Part shown: positions 9,846-19,063 of the stretch, piece after piece
How the letters are laid out: the number at the start of each line of letters is the position of its first letter
How positions within the stretch are numbered: the stretch's first letter is position 1
Source: Hyphomicrobiales bacterium
GTDB lineage: Bacteria; Pseudomonadota; Alphaproteobacteria; Rhizobiales; Rhizobiaceae
Assembly: GCA_900467185.1 (NCBI GenBank)
Contig: UBPA01000020.1
Coordinates: 1-64,000 of the forward strand
Length of the DNA stretch: 64,000 nt
Reading direction: 5' to 3'
Translations under genes and position numbers: made by a program
The notes under the pieces: generated by a model
The model's input: the letters and a program-made list of their open reading frames with translations, nothing else
What the model was told of the DNA's origin: nothing
Database searches by the model: none

Positions 9846-10328
9846 ATGAAGCTGAATGAAATCAGAGACAACGAAGGTGCCACCCATTCGCGCAAGCGTC
9901 TGGGCCGTGGTATCGGCTCGGGCTCCGGCAAGACGGCCGGCCGCGGCGTCAAGGGTCAGAAGGCCCGTTCCGGCGTCGCGATCAACGGCTTTGAAGGCGG
10001 TCAGATGCCCATCTACCGTCGTCTGCCGAAGCGCGGTTTCAACAACATCTTCCGTTCGGACTTTGTTGTCGTATCGCTCGGCCGCATCCAGACCGCGATC
10101 GACGCCAAGAAGCTGGACGCTGCTGCAACGATCGATGCCGCTGCCCTGAAGGCTGCCGGCATCATCCGTCGCGCTCGCGACGGCGTCCGCGTTCTCTCGG
10201 ACGGCGAACTGACGGGCAAGGTCACGATTGAAGTGGCCGGCGCATCGCAGTCCGCGATCGAGAAGATCGAGAAGGCCGGCGGCTCCATCAAGCTGCTGTC
10301 TGTCAAGCCGGTCGCTGCCAGCGAATAA
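9846..10328 (+). CDS. rplO: 50S ribosomal protein L15
   Basis: A 160-residue L15. [20 protein letters not shown] and the Gly-rich [20 protein letters not shown] are diagnostic. In many bacteria secY is tightly joined to rplO; here 314 bases with a strong hairpin intervene. Confidence 0.98.
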   Translation: MKLNEIRDNEGATHSRKRLGRGIGSGSGKTAGRGVKGQKARSGVAINGFEGGQMPIYRRLPKRGFNNIFRSDFVVVSLGRIQTAIDAKKLDAAATIDAAALKAAGIIRRARDGVRVLSDGELTGKVTIEVAGASQSAIEKIEKAGGSIKLLSVKPVAASE

Positions 10329-10339
10329 TCTTGAAGTCG

Positions 10340-10373
10340 AACCGCCCGGGGTGTTACACACCGGGCGGTTTAT
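10340..10373 (+). terminator. Terminator-like hairpin between rplO and secY
   Basis: A perfect 10-bp stem, AACCGCCCGG (10340-10349) with CCGGGCGGTT (10361-10370), has an inner GTG/CAC step. It is followed only by TATT, so termination may be partial. It sits 11 bases after the rplO stop. The remainder of the 314-bp gap (10374-10642) has no gene, only a possible promoter near 10529. Confidence 0.65.
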
Positions 10374-10528
10374 TGCGTCTGGAGGACGCGCGGGAAGCGC
10401 GGGCGAGGCGTAGAGGGCAGGGGATGCCGGTCGGTTGGCTAACATCTTCGTGCCGGATTTCCGGGGCGACCGGACGACATTCCCTGGTGGATGTGACGAT
10501 ATGCCCGGAGATATCGACAAGCGCATGA

Positions 10529-10558
10529 TTGCTCTTTCAATCGATTTGGTTCTAAGAC
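10529..10558 (+). promoter_or_regulatory. Possible secY promoter
   Basis: TTGCTC (10529-10534) and TAAGAC (10553-10558) are spaced by 18 bases, about 85 bases before the secY ATG. With the hairpin after rplO this would let secY-adk be transcribed separately from the spc genes. The hexamers are imperfect. Confidence 0.3.
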
Positions 10559-10642
10559 GTCGTGCAGAAACGTAATTCAAGCTTTTCCGGAGTCGGCCGG
10601 GTCTGACGCCGCGGGTTCGGAACTGGCTACGCGGAGAATCGC

Positions 10643-11983
10643 ATGGCTTCTGCAGCGGAACAGCTCGCCTCCAATCTCAATTTCAGAACGTTCGCGAAGG
10701 CGGAGGACCTCAAGAAGCGCCTCTGGTTTACGCTCGGCGCGCTGCTGGTCTACCGGCTCGGCACCTACATCCCGCTTCCGGGTCTGAACCCTGATGCGTT
10801 CGCCCAGGCCTTTCAGGGGCAGAGCGGCGGCATCCTCGGTCTCTTCAACATGTTTTCCGGCGGCGCGGTCTCGCGCATGGCGATCTTCGCGCTCGGAATC
10901 ATGCCCTATATCTCCGCCTCGATCATCGTCCAGCTCATGACCTCGGTCGTTCCCTCCCTGGAACAGCTGAAGAAGGAGGGCGAGCAGGGCCGCAAGATCA
11001 TCAACCAGTACACGCGCTACGGCACCGTGCTGCTCGGCCTGCTGCAGGCCTATGGCATCGCGGTCGGCCTCGAGAGCGGCAATGGTCTCGTGAATGATCC
11101 GGGCTGGTTCTTCCGCGTATCCACCGTCATCTCGCTGCTTGGCGGCACGATGTTCCTGATGTGGCTCGGCGAGCAGATCACGTCGCGCGGCATCGGCAAC
11201 GGCATCTCGCTGATCATCTTCGCCGGCATCGTCGCGCATCTGCCGACGGCTCTTGCCGGTACGCTCGAACTCGGTCGCACGGGCGCCCTGTCCACGCCGC
11301 TGATTCTCGGCATCATCATCATGGTCGTCGGCGTCATCGCGCTGATCGTCTTCGTCGAACGCGCCCAGCGTCGCCTGTTGATCCAGTATCCGAAGCGCCA
11401 GGTCGGCAACCGCATGTTCCAGGGCGACACCTCGCACCTGCCGCTGAAGCTGAACACCGCCGGCGTCATCCCCGCGATCTTCGCCTCGTCGCTGCTGCTA
11501 CTTCCGGCAACGCTGGCAGGCTTTGCTGACAGCGCCACGCTTCCGGGCTGGGCGACGGCCATCGTCGGCTCGCTCGCCCACGGTCAGCCGCTCTACATGG
11601 TGCTCTATGCCGCCATGATCGCCTTCTTTGCCTTCTTCTACACGGCGATCGTCTTCAATCCGAAGGACACGGCCGACAATCTGAAGAAGCACGGCGGCTT
11701 CATCCTCGGGATTCGCCCGGGCGAACGCACGGCCGAGTACATCGACTACGTCCTGACGCGCATCACCGTCGTCGGCGCGATCTATCTGATCTTCGTCTGC
11801 ATCCTGCCGGAATTCGTCATCGCGCAGACCGGCGTGCCCTTCTACCTTGGTGGTACGTCGCTTTTGATTGTTGTCAGCGTGACGCTTGATACTGTAGCAC
11901 AGATCCAGGGTCATCTGATCGCCCAGCAGTATGAGGGGCTGATCAAGAAGTCGAAGTTGCGTGGAGGGAAGAGGGGCCGATGA
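10643..11983 (+). CDS. secY: Preprotein translocase subunit SecY
   Basis: The 446-residue channel subunit of the SecYEG translocon in the inner membrane. Ten hydrophobic segments are apparent. [17 protein letters not shown] (first helix and periplasmic loop), the plug region [20 protein letters not shown], and the cytosolic loop with [20 protein letters not shown] and [17 protein letters not shown] are hallmarks. GCGGAGAA precedes the ATG. The 3' end overlaps adk by four bases. Confidence 0.98.
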   Translation: MASAAEQLASNLNFRTFAKAEDLKKRLWFTLGALLVYRLGTYIPLPGLNPDAFAQAFQGQSGGILGLFNMFSGGAVSRMAIFALGIMPYISASIIVQLMTSVVPSLEQLKKEGEQGRKIINQYTRYGTVLLGLLQAYGIAVGLESGNGLVNDPGWFFRVSTVISLLGGTMFLMWLGEQITSRGIGNGISLIIFAGIVAHLPTALAGTLELGRTGALSTPLILGIIIMVVGVIALIVFVERAQRRLLIQYPKRQVGNRMFQGDTSHLPLKLNTAGVIPAIFASSLLLLPATLAGFADSATLPGWATAIVGSLAHGQPLYMVLYAAMIAFFAFFYTAIVFNPKDTADNLKKHGGFILGIRPGERTAEYIDYVLTRITVVGAIYLIFVCILPEFVIAQTGVPFYLGGTSLLIVVSVTLDTVAQIQGHLIAQQYEGLIKKSKLRGGKRGR

Positions 11984-12576
11984 GACTGATATTTTTAGGA
12001 CCGCCCGGGGCCGGCAAGGGAACGCAGGCCAAGCTTCTGACGGAACGCTTCGGCATTCCCCAGTTGTCGACCGGTGACATGCTGCGGGCCGCCGTCGCCG
12101 AGGAGAGCGACGTCGGCAAGCGGGCAAAGGCGGTCATGGACGCGGGCCAGCTCGTCTCCGACGAGATCGTCAACGAGATCGTGTCGGATCGTATCGACGC
12201 TGACGATTGCGCCATTGGCTTCATTCTGGACGGCTACCCGCGGACGGTTCCGCAGGCGGTCGCTCTCGGGCAGATGCTGGAGGGCAAGGGGCTCAAGCTG
12301 GATGCGGTGATCGAGCTGAAGGTCGACGAAGCAGCCCTTCTGCGCCGGATCGAGAATCGAGTCGCGGAAACATTGGCCGCCGGCGGTAAAGTTCGCTCGG
12401 ACGACAATCCAGAATCGGTTAAGAAGCGTCTTGTCGAATATCGCGAGAAGACCGCACCGCTTTCGCAGCATTATGCCAGGACCGGAGAGCTGAAGACGCT
12501 CGATGGCATGGCACCTGTGGAAACGGTCACGCGACAGATCAACGAGATTCTTGCTTTGGCCGCGGCCGAAGCCTGA
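11980..12576 (+). CDS. adk: Adenylate kinase (short form)
   Basis: A 198-residue cytosolic enzyme converting ATP + AMP to 2 ADP. The P-loop [10 protein letters not shown] spans residues 7-16; the AMP-binding region [10 protein letters not shown] and the segment [11 protein letters not shown] follow. It is the short type: the zinc-finger LID insertion of long bacterial forms is missing, as is common in alphaproteobacteria. It overlaps secY and takes the secY-rpsM position where rpmJ often lies elsewhere. Confidence 0.96.
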   Translation: MRLIFLGPPGAGKGTQAKLLTERFGIPQLSTGDMLRAAVAEESDVGKRAKAVMDAGQLVSDEIVNEIVSDRIDADDCAIGFILDGYPRTVPQAVALGQMLEGKGLKLDAVIELKVDEAALLRRIENRVAETLAAGGKVRSDDNPESVKKRLVEYREKTAPLSQHYARTGELKTLDGMAPVETVTRQINEILALAAAEA

Positions 12577-12625
12577 CGAGACCAGGCGCAAAGCCTTGTT
12601 GGACAAGAAAAGGACTGGCCGGGAG

Positions 12626-12655
12626 TTGACTTTTCCGGCCGATTCCGTCTAAAGA
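12626..12655 (+). promoter_or_regulatory. Putative alpha-operon promoter upstream of rpsM
   Basis: TTGACT (12626-12631) is followed, after 17-18 bases, by CTAAAG/TAAAGA (12649-12655). This fits the relaxed rhizobial sigma-70 pattern (CTTGAC-17-CTATAT). It leaves a leader of about 155 bases before rpsM. It is the best promoter match in the 242-bp adk-rpsM gap. Confidence 0.55.
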
Positions 12656-12818
12656 CCGCGCTAACTCGCAACATGCAGGGGAATGGCGCGGATTTCACAA
12701 GTGAAGTCCGGGCTCGGCATTTGTCCCGTGTTCCGAACGAAAATTGAAACTGACGGCTATTCAAGGCTGCATAGAAGCACCTATTGCCGGATGGCAACTG
12801 GAAGCAAGGAGAACAGAC

Positions 12819-13187
12819 GTGGCTCGTATCGCTGGCGTCAACATCCCGACGGCAAAGCGCGTTGTTATCGCGCTGACCTATATTCACGGGATCGGACCGA
12901 AATTCGCACAGGAAATCGTCGAGAAGGTCGGTATCCCGGCTGAACGCCGCGTGCATCAGCTCACGGATGCTGAAGTCCTTCAGATCCGCGAAGCCATCGA
13001 CCGCGAATACCAGGTCGAAGGCGACCTGCGTCGCGAGACGTCGATGAACATCAAGCGCCTGATGGACCTCGGCTGCTACCGCGGCCTGCGTCATCGCCGC
13101 TCGCTGCCCGTCCGCGGCCAGCGCACGCACACCAATGCCCGCACCCGCAAGGGTCCGGCAAAGGCGATTGCCGGCAAGAAGAAATAA
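12819..13187 (+). CDS. rpsM: 30S ribosomal protein S13
   Basis: A 122-residue S13 in the small-subunit head. The start is GTG at 12819, preceded by AAGGAG at 12816-region spacing ([20 protein letters not shown]). The frame is open from 12744, but that extension is not part of S13. [20 protein letters not shown] near the end is the family signature. A terminator follows, so rpsM may be partly monocistronic. Confidence 0.97.
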   Translation: MARIAGVNIPTAKRVVIALTYIHGIGPKFAQEIVEKVGIPAERRVHQLTDAEVLQIREAIDREYQVEGDLRRETSMNIKRLMDLGCYRGLRHRRSLPVRGQRTHTNARTRKGPAKAIAGKKK

Positions 13188-13205
13188 TCTCCCGGAAACG
13201 GGGGT

Positions 13206-13238
13206 GAGGGGGCTGGTGCGAAGCACCGGCCTCTTTTT
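13206..13238 (+). terminator. Terminator between rpsM and rpsK
   Basis: A G-rich arm ending GGTGC (13206-13219) pairs with GCACCGGCCTC (13223-13233) across a GAA loop, about 11 bp with G-U pairs, and TTTTT follows. It should reduce read-through from rpsM into rpsK-rpoA. Confidence 0.8.
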
Positions 13239-13310
13239 GGTATGTCGAAGATGGCTCGGCCATCATTCGGTGGAGCTGCTGGAAATACGGCAGCGTTGAT
13301 ATCGCCGCGA

Positions 13311-13372
13311 TGCCGGGGAGCCCTTCTGGGGTTCCGGCATTGCTGATGAAAGTGGGGAGCAGGGCTCCCCGG
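13311..13372 (+). promoter_or_regulatory. Competing hairpins in the rpsK leader
   Basis: GGGCTCCCCGG (13362-13372) can pair with CCGGGGAGCCC (13313-13323, 11 bp) or locally with GGGGAGC (13354-13360). A third pairing, TGCCGG (13311-13316) with CCGGCA (13334-13339), competes with the first. The element lies 49 bases before the rpsK ATG. It is a candidate autoregulatory leader; no known ribosomal leader motif was recognised. Confidence 0.45.
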
Positions 13373-13420
13373 TGTAGCCGCTGGAATTACGGCGGTGCAG
13401 AGATCCGTGAAAGGGTAAAC

Positions 13421-13810
13421 ATGGCCAAGGAAGCCACACGCGTACGTCGTCGCGAACGCAAGAATATCTCGACGGGCGTCGCCCACGTGAACTCGTCGTT
13501 CAACAACACGATGATCACCATCACCGATGCGCAGGGCAATGCCATTGCATGGTCGTCGGCCGGCTCGAAGGGCTTCAAGGGCTCGCGCAAGTCGACCCCG
13601 TTCGCCGCGCAGATCGCCGCTGAAGATGCTGCCAAGAAGGCGCAGGAACACGGCATGAAGACGCTCGAAGTCGAAGTCACCGGCCCGGGTTCCGGCCGTG
13701 AGTCGGCGCTGCGCGCCCTGCAGGCCGCCGGCTTCATGATCACGTCCATTCGCGACGTGACGCCGATCCCGCACAATGGTTGCCGTCCGCGCAAGAAGCG
13801 CCGCGTCTGA
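13421..13810 (+). CDS. rpsK: 30S ribosomal protein S11
   Basis: A 129-residue S11, part of the 30S platform. The start [20 protein letters not shown] follows AAAGGG. The open frame upstream from 13310 is not family-like. [20 protein letters not shown] and the C-terminal [17 protein letters not shown] are diagnostic. No rpsD follows; rpoA comes next, as usual in alphaproteobacteria. Confidence 0.98.
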   Translation: MAKEATRVRRRERKNISTGVAHVNSSFNNTMITITDAQGNAIAWSSAGSKGFKGSRKSTPFAAQIAAEDAAKKAQEHGMKTLEVEVTGPGSGRESALRALQAAGFMITSIRDVTPIPHNGCRPRKKRRV

Positions 13811-13866
13811 TACGCACTCGTCATCAGGTCCGGCGGGAGATCGCTCTCGCCGGCGCTTCAGGGCTC

Positions 13867-13893
13867 CGTTGCCACGAATGGATGGTGGCAACG
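13867..13893 (+). promoter_or_regulatory. Hairpin before the rpoA ribosome-binding site
   Basis: CGTTGCCAC (13867-13875) pairs perfectly with GTGGCAACG (13885-13893) around a 9-base loop. It ends five bases before the GGAAGG that serves rpoA. No T-run follows, so a translational or stability role is more likely than termination. Confidence 0.45.
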
Positions 13894-13910
13894 AACGGAA
13901 GGCAAAACAT

Positions 13911-14921
13911 ATGATTCAGAAAAACTGGCAGGAACTGATCAAGCCGAACAAGGTCGAGTTCACGTCTTCCGGCCGCACCAAGGTTAGCCTTGTCGCGGAA
14001 CCGCTGGAACGTGGCTTCGGTCTGACGCTCGGCAACGCGCTGCGCCGCGTTCTTCTCTCGTCGCTGCGCGGGGCCGCTGTAACGGCCGTGCAGATCGACG
14101 GCGTTCTGCATGAGTTCTCGTCGATCCCGGGCGTTCGCGAAGATGTCACCGACATCGTCCTGAACATCAAGGAGATCGCCATCAAGATGGACGGCGACGA
14201 TGCCAAGCGCATGGTCGTTCGCAAGCAGGGCCCGGGTGTAGTCACGGCTGGCGACATCCAGACGGTCGGCGACATCGAGATCCTGAACCCGAACCATGTC
14301 ATCTGCACGCTCGACGAGGGCGCGGAGATCCGCATGGAGTTCACGGTCAACAACGGCAAGGGCTATGTACCGGCGGATCGTAACCGTTCGGAAGATGCGC
14401 CGATCGGCCTCATTCCGGTCGACAGCCTCTACTCGCCGGTCAAGAAAGTGTCCTACAAGGTGGAAAACACCCGTGAAGGCCAGGTTCTCGACTACGACAA
14501 GCTGTCAATGACGATCGAGACCGATGGTTCCGTCACCGGTGAAGATGCCGTTGCCTTCGCAGCGCGTATTCTCCAGGACCAGCTTGGCGTCTTCGTCAAC
14601 TTCGACGAGCCGCAGAAGGAAGCCGAAGAGGAAGCCGTTACCGAACTCGCGTTCAACCCGGCACTCCTCAAGAAGGTGGACGAACTCGAACTGTCGGTTC
14701 GCTCGGCAAACTGCCTGAAGAACGACAACATCGTCTACATCGGCGACCTCATTCAGAAGACGGAAGCCGAAATGCTCCGGACTCCGAACTTCGGCCGCAA
14801 GTCGCTGAACGAAATCAAGGAAGTTCTCGCTTCCATGGGTCTGCATCTCGGCATGGAAGTGCCCGCATGGCCGCCCGAGAACATCGAAGATCTCGCAAAG
14901 CGTTACGAAGACCAGTATTGA
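13911..14921 (+). CDS. rpoA: RNA polymerase alpha subunit
   Basis: A 336-residue alpha subunit. The N-terminal dimerisation domain (roughly 1-235) contains [20 protein letters not shown] and [20 protein letters not shown]. The C-terminal domain (about 250-320) contains [20 protein letters not shown], a helix-hairpin-helix surface that contacts UP elements and activators. The start is the ATG at 13911 ([20 protein letters not shown]), not the longer upstream frame. Confidence 0.98.
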   Translation: MIQKNWQELIKPNKVEFTSSGRTKVSLVAEPLERGFGLTLGNALRRVLLSSLRGAAVTAVQIDGVLHEFSSIPGVREDVTDIVLNIKEIAIKMDGDDAKRMVVRKQGPGVVTAGDIQTVGDIEILNPNHVICTLDEGAEIRMEFTVNNGKGYVPADRNRSEDAPIGLIPVDSLYSPVKKVSYKVENTREGQVLDYDKLSMTIETDGSVTGEDAVAFAARILQDQLGVFVNFDEPQKEAEEEAVTELAFNPALLKKVDELELSVRSANCLKNDNIVYIGDLIQKTEAEMLRTPNFGRKSLNEIKEVLASMGLHLGMEVPAWPPENIEDLAKRYEDQY

Positions 14922-15007
14922 TCGCGGAATGAGGAAAGATGTGAAGCGGTGTTCCGCTCGCATTCCGCGATGTGAAAAATAGACAAGGCAGGTCCAAACT
15001 CTGCCTT
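14921..15007 (+). promoter_or_regulatory. Paired hairpins between rpoA and rplQ
   Basis: ATCGCGGAATG (14921-14931, starting in the rpoA stop codon) pairs perfectly with CATTCCGCGAT (14961-14971). Inside is a second stem, AGCGG-TGTT-CCGCT (14945-14958). A third stem, AAGGCAG with CTGCCTT (14985-14991/15001-15007), follows and is terminator-like but weakly T-tailed. The 191-bp gap to rplQ otherwise holds no gene. Confidence 0.5.
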
Positions 15008-15112
15008 TCCCCGTCAAACAGCAGGCCCGGCCGGACATGGCGCGGTGCCTGTATGTGCCAGGAAACGGCAGGTCCTCCAGAGAGAGCGACACCTGCATAA
15101 AGGAGAATAGCC

Positions 15113-15538
15113 ATGCGCCACCAGAAAGCCGGCCGCAAGCTGAACCGTACCGCCAGCCACCGTAAGGCGATGTTCGCCAACATGGCGGCGTCGCTGATCC
15201 AGCACGAGCAGATCATCACGACCCTGCCGAAGGCCAAGGAAATCCGCCCGATCGTCGAAAAGCTCGTCACGCTCGGCAAGCGCGGCGACCTGCACGCTCG
15301 TCGTCAGGCCATCTCGCAGATCCGTGACGTCACCGTCGTCGCAAAGCTGTTCGACGCCATCGCAACGCGCTACGCGACCCGCAACGGCGGCTACCTTCGC
15401 ATCATGAAGGCCGGCTACCGTCAGGGCGACAACGCGCCGATCGCTGTCATCGAATTCGTCGATCGCGACGTCGATGCCAAGGGCGCAGCCGACAAGGCCC
15501 GCGTTGCAGCCGAAGCGGACGCCGCCGAAGCAGCCTGA
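15113..15538 (+). CDS. rplQ: 50S ribosomal protein L17
   Basis: A 141-residue L17 near the exit tunnel. [20 protein letters not shown] and the core [20 protein letters not shown] are unmistakable. AAGGAGA precedes the ATG. It ends the ribosomal block; a strong terminator follows. The C-terminal [10 protein letters not shown] tail is species-variable. Confidence 0.98.
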   Translation: MRHQKAGRKLNRTASHRKAMFANMAASLIQHEQIITTLPKAKEIRPIVEKLVTLGKRGDLHARRQAISQIRDVTVVAKLFDAIATRYATRNGGYLRIMKAGYRQGDNAPIAVIEFVDRDVDAKGAADKARVAAEADAAEAA

Positions 15539-15560
15539 TTTCGTCAGGTCACTGCATTTC

Positions 15561-15590
15561 AAAACAGCCGGGCGAAAGTCCGGCTGTTTT
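15561..15590 (+). terminator. Terminator after rplQ
   Basis: AAAACAGCCGG (15561-15571) pairs perfectly with CCGGCTGTTTT (15580-15590) around an 8-base loop, giving the T-run within the descending arm. It closes the alpha operon. Downstream, TTGCTT (15661) and TATTTC (15683) form a weak promoter candidate for the protease gene. Confidence 0.9.
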
Positions 15591-15826
15591 CGTTCGCGCA
15601 CTTGCTCGGATGATGGCCGGCCTACCGAGACGCGTCGTGTTTTTGCAGCGGACAATGTCTTTGCTTTCCGGGCGCTTCATCCTATTTCTCATCGCGAGGG
15701 TATTTCCGGACGGAGCCTGTTCGCTTCGCCGTCGGACAATGCCATAGAACAACGACCCGGAGTTTCGGATGGACACGCGTTCATCCGTATCGCTCCGGCC
15801 AATCCTCGTTTCACCAAGGGTTCTTT

Positions 15827-17332
15827 ATGCGTCGCTCGCCATTGTCGCTCGTCCTGTCCGGCATTGCCGGCCTTGTCATCATCATGTTCCTTGCGCATTT
15901 CGTGGCGCCGACCGATCTCAGCGAGTCGTCTCCCACGGTGGACCAGCTGAAGACGAGCGCGGTGGCGACACCCGTGGCCGCGACGAGCCCGGCAACCGAC
16001 GGGACGACGAAGACGGTCCCGGAAAGCCGGGCGGACATGCAGATGTCCTTCTCTCCGCTCGTCAAGCAGACCGCGAACGCGGTGGTGAACGTCTATGCGG
16101 AGAAGCTCGTGGAAAGCCGCTCGCCGCTGGCCGACGATCCCTTCCTGCAGCAGTTCTTCGGCCAGCGCATGCCGAACCGCTCGGAAAAGCAGTCGTCGCT
16201 CGGGTCCGGCGTGATCGTCGGAGCGGATGGCATCGTGGTGACCAACAACCATGTCATCGAGGGTGCCGACGACATCAAGGTGGCACTGGCGGATGGCCGC
16301 GAGTTCGAATCGAAGGTCGTTCTGAAGGATGACCGGCTGGATCTCGCCGTCCTCAAGATCGAGGGAACGGCCCCGTTCCAGACGATCCCGCTCGGTGATT
16401 CCGATAGCGTGGAGGTCGGCGATCTCGTTCTGGCGATCGGCAACCCCTTCGGCGTCGGACAGACGGTGACGAGCGGCATTGTGTCGGCCCTTGCGCGCAA
16501 TCAGGTCACGCCGGGCAGCGACTTCGGCTTTTTCATCCAGACGGATGCGGCGATCAACCCGGGCAATTCCGGTGGCGGTCTGATCGATATGAGGGGCGAA
16601 CTTATCGGCATCAACACCGCGATCTTCTCGCGCGGCGGCGGGTCGAATGGTGTTGGCTTTGCCATTCCGGCCAATCTCGTGAAGGTCTTCATCGAATCGG
16701 CCAAGGGCGGCACGGGGAGCTTCGTGCGACCCTTCATCGGCGCGAGCTTCGAACCCGTGACCTCGGAGGTGGCCGACGCCTTGGGCCTTGATCGGGCGCG
16801 TGGTGCGCTCGTCAGTTCGGTCATCGAAGGCGGCCCGGCCGAGAAGGCTGGCATTCGCCCCGGCGAGGTCGTGACCGCCGTCAACGGCATTCCGGTCGAG
16901 CACCCGGACGCGCTCGGCTATCGCCTGACCACTGTCGGTATCGGCAAGGATGCGCGGCTGAGCGTCGCCGATAACGGCAAGGTGCGCGATGTCGTGCTGC
17001 GACTCGAGCGGGCTCCGGAGACGGCCCCGCGTGACGAACGGCTGATCGAGGGACGTACGCCCTTTGCCGGCGCGGTCGTCGGAAACCTCTCGCCGCGTCT
17101 GGCCGACGAGCTCCGCATGCCCGCGACGGCCGAAGGCGTCGTGATCACGGCGATCAATCGTGGTTCGCCCGCCGCCCGCGTCGGCTTCGCGCCCAAGGAT
17201 ATCATTCTGGCCGTCAACGGCGTACCGATCGACAAGACCGAGACGTTGGTCAAGGCGACGGCGGACGATCCGGCATTCTGGCGTGTGGAAATCCTGCGCG
17301 ACGGGCAGCGGATCCGCCAGTTCTTCCGATGA
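15827..17332 (+). CDS. Deg/HtrA-family periplasmic serine endoprotease
   Basis: A 501-residue Do-like protease and chaperone for misfolded envelope proteins. An N-terminal hydrophobic segment (about residues 5-25) anchors or exports it. The trypsin-like domain has the catalytic triad His142 (TNNHVIEG), Asp172 (RLDLAVLKI) and Ser248 (NPGNSGGGL). Two PDZ domains follow, roughly residues 300-400 and 410-495. It resembles DegQ/MucD types; which paralogue cannot be decided. The 3' end overlaps rarA by four bases, an unusual but common rhizobial pairing. Confidence 0.93.
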   Translation: MRRSPLSLVLSGIAGLVIIMFLAHFVAPTDLSESSPTVDQLKTSAVATPVAATSPATDGTTKTVPESRADMQMSFSPLVKQTANAVVNVYAEKLVESRSPLADDPFLQQFFGQRMPNRSEKQSSLGSGVIVGADGIVVTNNHVIEGADDIKVALADGREFESKVVLKDDRLDLAVLKIEGTAPFQTIPLGDSDSVEVGDLVLAIGNPFGVGQTVTSGIVSALARNQVTPGSDFGFFIQTDAAINPGNSGGGLIDMRGELIGINTAIFSRGGGSNGVGFAIPANLVKVFIESAKGGTGSFVRPFIGASFEPVTSEVADALGLDRARGALVSSVIEGGPAEKAGIRPGEVVTAVNGIPVEHPDALGYRLTTVGIGKDARLSVADNGKVRDVVLRLERAPETAPRDERLIEGRTPFAGAVVGNLSPRLADELRMPATAEGVVITAINRGSPAARVGFAPKDIILAVNGVPIDKTETLVKATADDPAFWRVEILRDGQRIRQFFR

Positions 17333-18645
17333 GCGATCTGTTCGCGCCGCACGAACCCGAGGGGATGCAGGCAAAGCGGCCGCTGGCGGACCGGCTGCGT
17401 CCGCAGACGCTGGCGGACGTCACGGGCCAGGCGCATCTGACGGGGGAAGACGGCGCGCTGCGGCGCATGATCGATTCGGGTTCGCTTGGCTCGATGATTT
17501 TCTGGGGACCGCCGGGCACGGGCAAGACCACCGTCGCGCGGCTTCTCTCCGGCGAGACGGGGCTCGCCTTCGAGCAGATCTCCGCGATCTTCTCCGGCGT
17601 CGCCGATCTGAAGAAGGTTTTCGAGACGGCCCGTGCGCGCCGCATGTCGGGCCGTCAGACCCTGCTCTTCGTGGACGAGATTCATCGCTTCAATCGCGCG
17701 CAGCAGGATAGCTTCCTGCCGGTGATGGAAGACGGGACGATCATCCTCGTCGGCGCCACCACGGAAAACCCGTCTTTCGAACTCAATGCGGCTCTCCTGT
17801 CGCGCGCGCGCGTGCTGACTTTCCGCTCCCATGACGAGGAAAGCCTGGCGGAACTCCTGGGCCGTGCCGAGGCGACCGAGGGCAAGCCGCTGCCGCTCGA
17901 CGGCGACGCGCGGGCGAGCCTGATCCGCATGGCGGATGGCGATGGACGGGCGGCACTGACGCTGGCCGAGGAGGTCTGGCGCGCGGCGCGCAAAGGCGAG
18001 ACCTTCGACGTCGCCGGGCTGCAGGACGTGGTCCAGCGCCGGGCGCCCGTCTATGACAAAGGGCAGGACGGCCACTACAATCTGATCTCAGCGCTGCACA
18101 AGGCCGTGCGCGGCTCGGACCCGGATGCGGCGCTCTACTATCTCTGCCGCATGTTCGATGCGGGAGAGGACCCGCTCTACCTCGGACGGCGTCTGGTGCG
18201 CATGGCCGTCGAGGATATCGGGCTAGCCGATCCGCAGGCGCTCGTCGTCTGCAACGCCGCCAAGGATGCCTATGACTATCTCGGTTCGCCGGAAGGGGAA
18301 CTGGCGCTGGCGCAGGCCTGCGTCTACCTCGCGACCGCGCCGAAATCGAACGCCGTTTACACAGCCTACAAGACGGCGATGCGGGCGGCCAAGCAAAACG
18401 GCTCGCTTCTGCCGCCCAAGCATATTCTCAACGCTCCGACCAAGCTCATGAAGGGCGAGGGCTATGGAGACGGTTACCGCTACGATCACGACGAGCCCGA
18501 CGCGTTCTCCGGTCAGGATTATTTTCCCGAGAAAATGGGCCGCCAGAAATTTTACGATCCGCCCGAGCGCGGCTTCGAGCGTGACATCCGAAAGCGCCTG
18601 GAATGGTGGGACAAGCTGCGCAAGGAGCGTGGCGGCGACCACTGA
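17329..18645 (+). CDS. rarA: Replication-associated recombination protein A (MgsA/RarA AAA+ ATPase)
   Basis: A 438-residue clamp-loader-like AAA+ ATPase acting at stalled replication forks. Walker A GPPGTGKTT is at residues 60-68 and Walker B LLFVDEIHRF is around 112-121; sensor GATTENPSFELNAALLSRAR follows. The C-terminal tetramerisation domain includes GSDPDAALYYLCRMFDAGED and HYNLISALHKAVRGSDPD. Translation is probably coupled to the upstream protease by the ATGA overlap. Confidence 0.96.
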   Translation: MSDLFAPHEPEGMQAKRPLADRLRPQTLADVTGQAHLTGEDGALRRMIDSGSLGSMIFWGPPGTGKTTVARLLSGETGLAFEQISAIFSGVADLKKVFETARARRMSGRQTLLFVDEIHRFNRAQQDSFLPVMEDGTIILVGATTENPSFELNAALLSRARVLTFRSHDEESLAELLGRAEATEGKPLPLDGDARASLIRMADGDGRAALTLAEEVWRAARKGETFDVAGLQDVVQRRAPVYDKGQDGHYNLISALHKAVRGSDPDAALYYLCRMFDAGEDPLYLGRRLVRMAVEDIGLADPQALVVCNAAKDAYDYLGSPEGELALAQACVYLATAPKSNAVYTAYKTAMRAAKQNGSLLPPKHILNAPTKLMKGEGYGDGYRYDHDEPDAFSGQDYFPEKMGRQKFYDPPERGFERDIRKRLEWWDKLRKERGGDH

Positions 18646-18682
18646 AGATTGCCCATTGGCCCGAAATGTGGCATAGGGACAC

Positions 18683-18727
18683 GGCGGACGACCGCACCTT
18701 CACACCCCTGCGAGGACGACCTCGCGC
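18683..18727 (+). promoter_or_regulatory. Guanidine-II (mini-ykkC) riboswitch upstream of sugE
   Basis: Two adjacent hairpins share the same ACGA tetraloop. P1 is GCGG-ACGA-CCGC (18684-18695). P2 is GCGAGG-ACGA-CCTCGC (18710-18725). A 14-base linker separates them. Twin stems with ACGR loops are the defining feature of the guanidine-II riboswitch, in which the loops kiss and bind guanidinium. P2 ends five bases before the GAAGGAG site of a SugE/Gdx gene, the classic target, so translational control is likely. Confidence 0.85.
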
Positions 18728-18745
18728 CTCGAAGGAGTGATCTCC

Positions 18746-19060
18746 ATGTCCTGGTTTCTGCTTTTTCTCGCCGGACTGTTCGAAATCGGTTGGGCCATCG
18801 GCTTGAAATATACCGAGGGCTTTTCCAAGCCGCTTCCCACCATCCTGACCGTCGCCGCCATGGTGGCCAGCATCGTGCTTCTCGGCATGGCCCTGCGCAC
18901 CCTGCCGCTCGGAACGGCATACGCGATCTGGACCGGCATCGGCACGGTCGGAACCGTCATTCTCGGTATCGTGCTGTTTGCGGAGCCCGCAACGGCGCTT
19001 CGGCTCGGCTGCATCGGCCTCATCGTCGCAGGTATCGCCGGCCTCAAGCTGACGGCCTGA
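18746..19060 (+). CDS. sugE: Guanidinium exporter SugE/Gdx (small multidrug resistance family)
   Basis: A 104-residue inner-membrane protein with four predicted helices. [20 protein letters not shown] carries the conserved Glu13 of helix 1 used for proton-coupled export; [20 protein letters not shown] is the SugE-type helix 3 region. The ATG at 18746 is chosen over the in-frame GTG at 18737 because GAAGGAG (18731-18737) lies 8 bases upstream. The riboswitch in front supports guanidinium as the substrate. Confidence 0.93.
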   Translation: MSWFLLFLAGLFEIGWAIGLKYTEGFSKPLPTILTVAAMVASIVLLGMALRTLPLGTAYAIWTGIGTVGTVILGIVLFAEPATALRLGCIGLIVAGIAGLKLTA

Positions 19061-19063
19061 GGG

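Noticed and set aside
13373-13412. Reverse complement of this rpsK leader stretch contains a short match to the 530-loop region of small-subunit rRNA
   Set aside because: Only about 11 bases match exactly and the surrounding sequence does not; probably coincidence, though rRNA mimicry in ribosomal-protein leaders made it worth noting.
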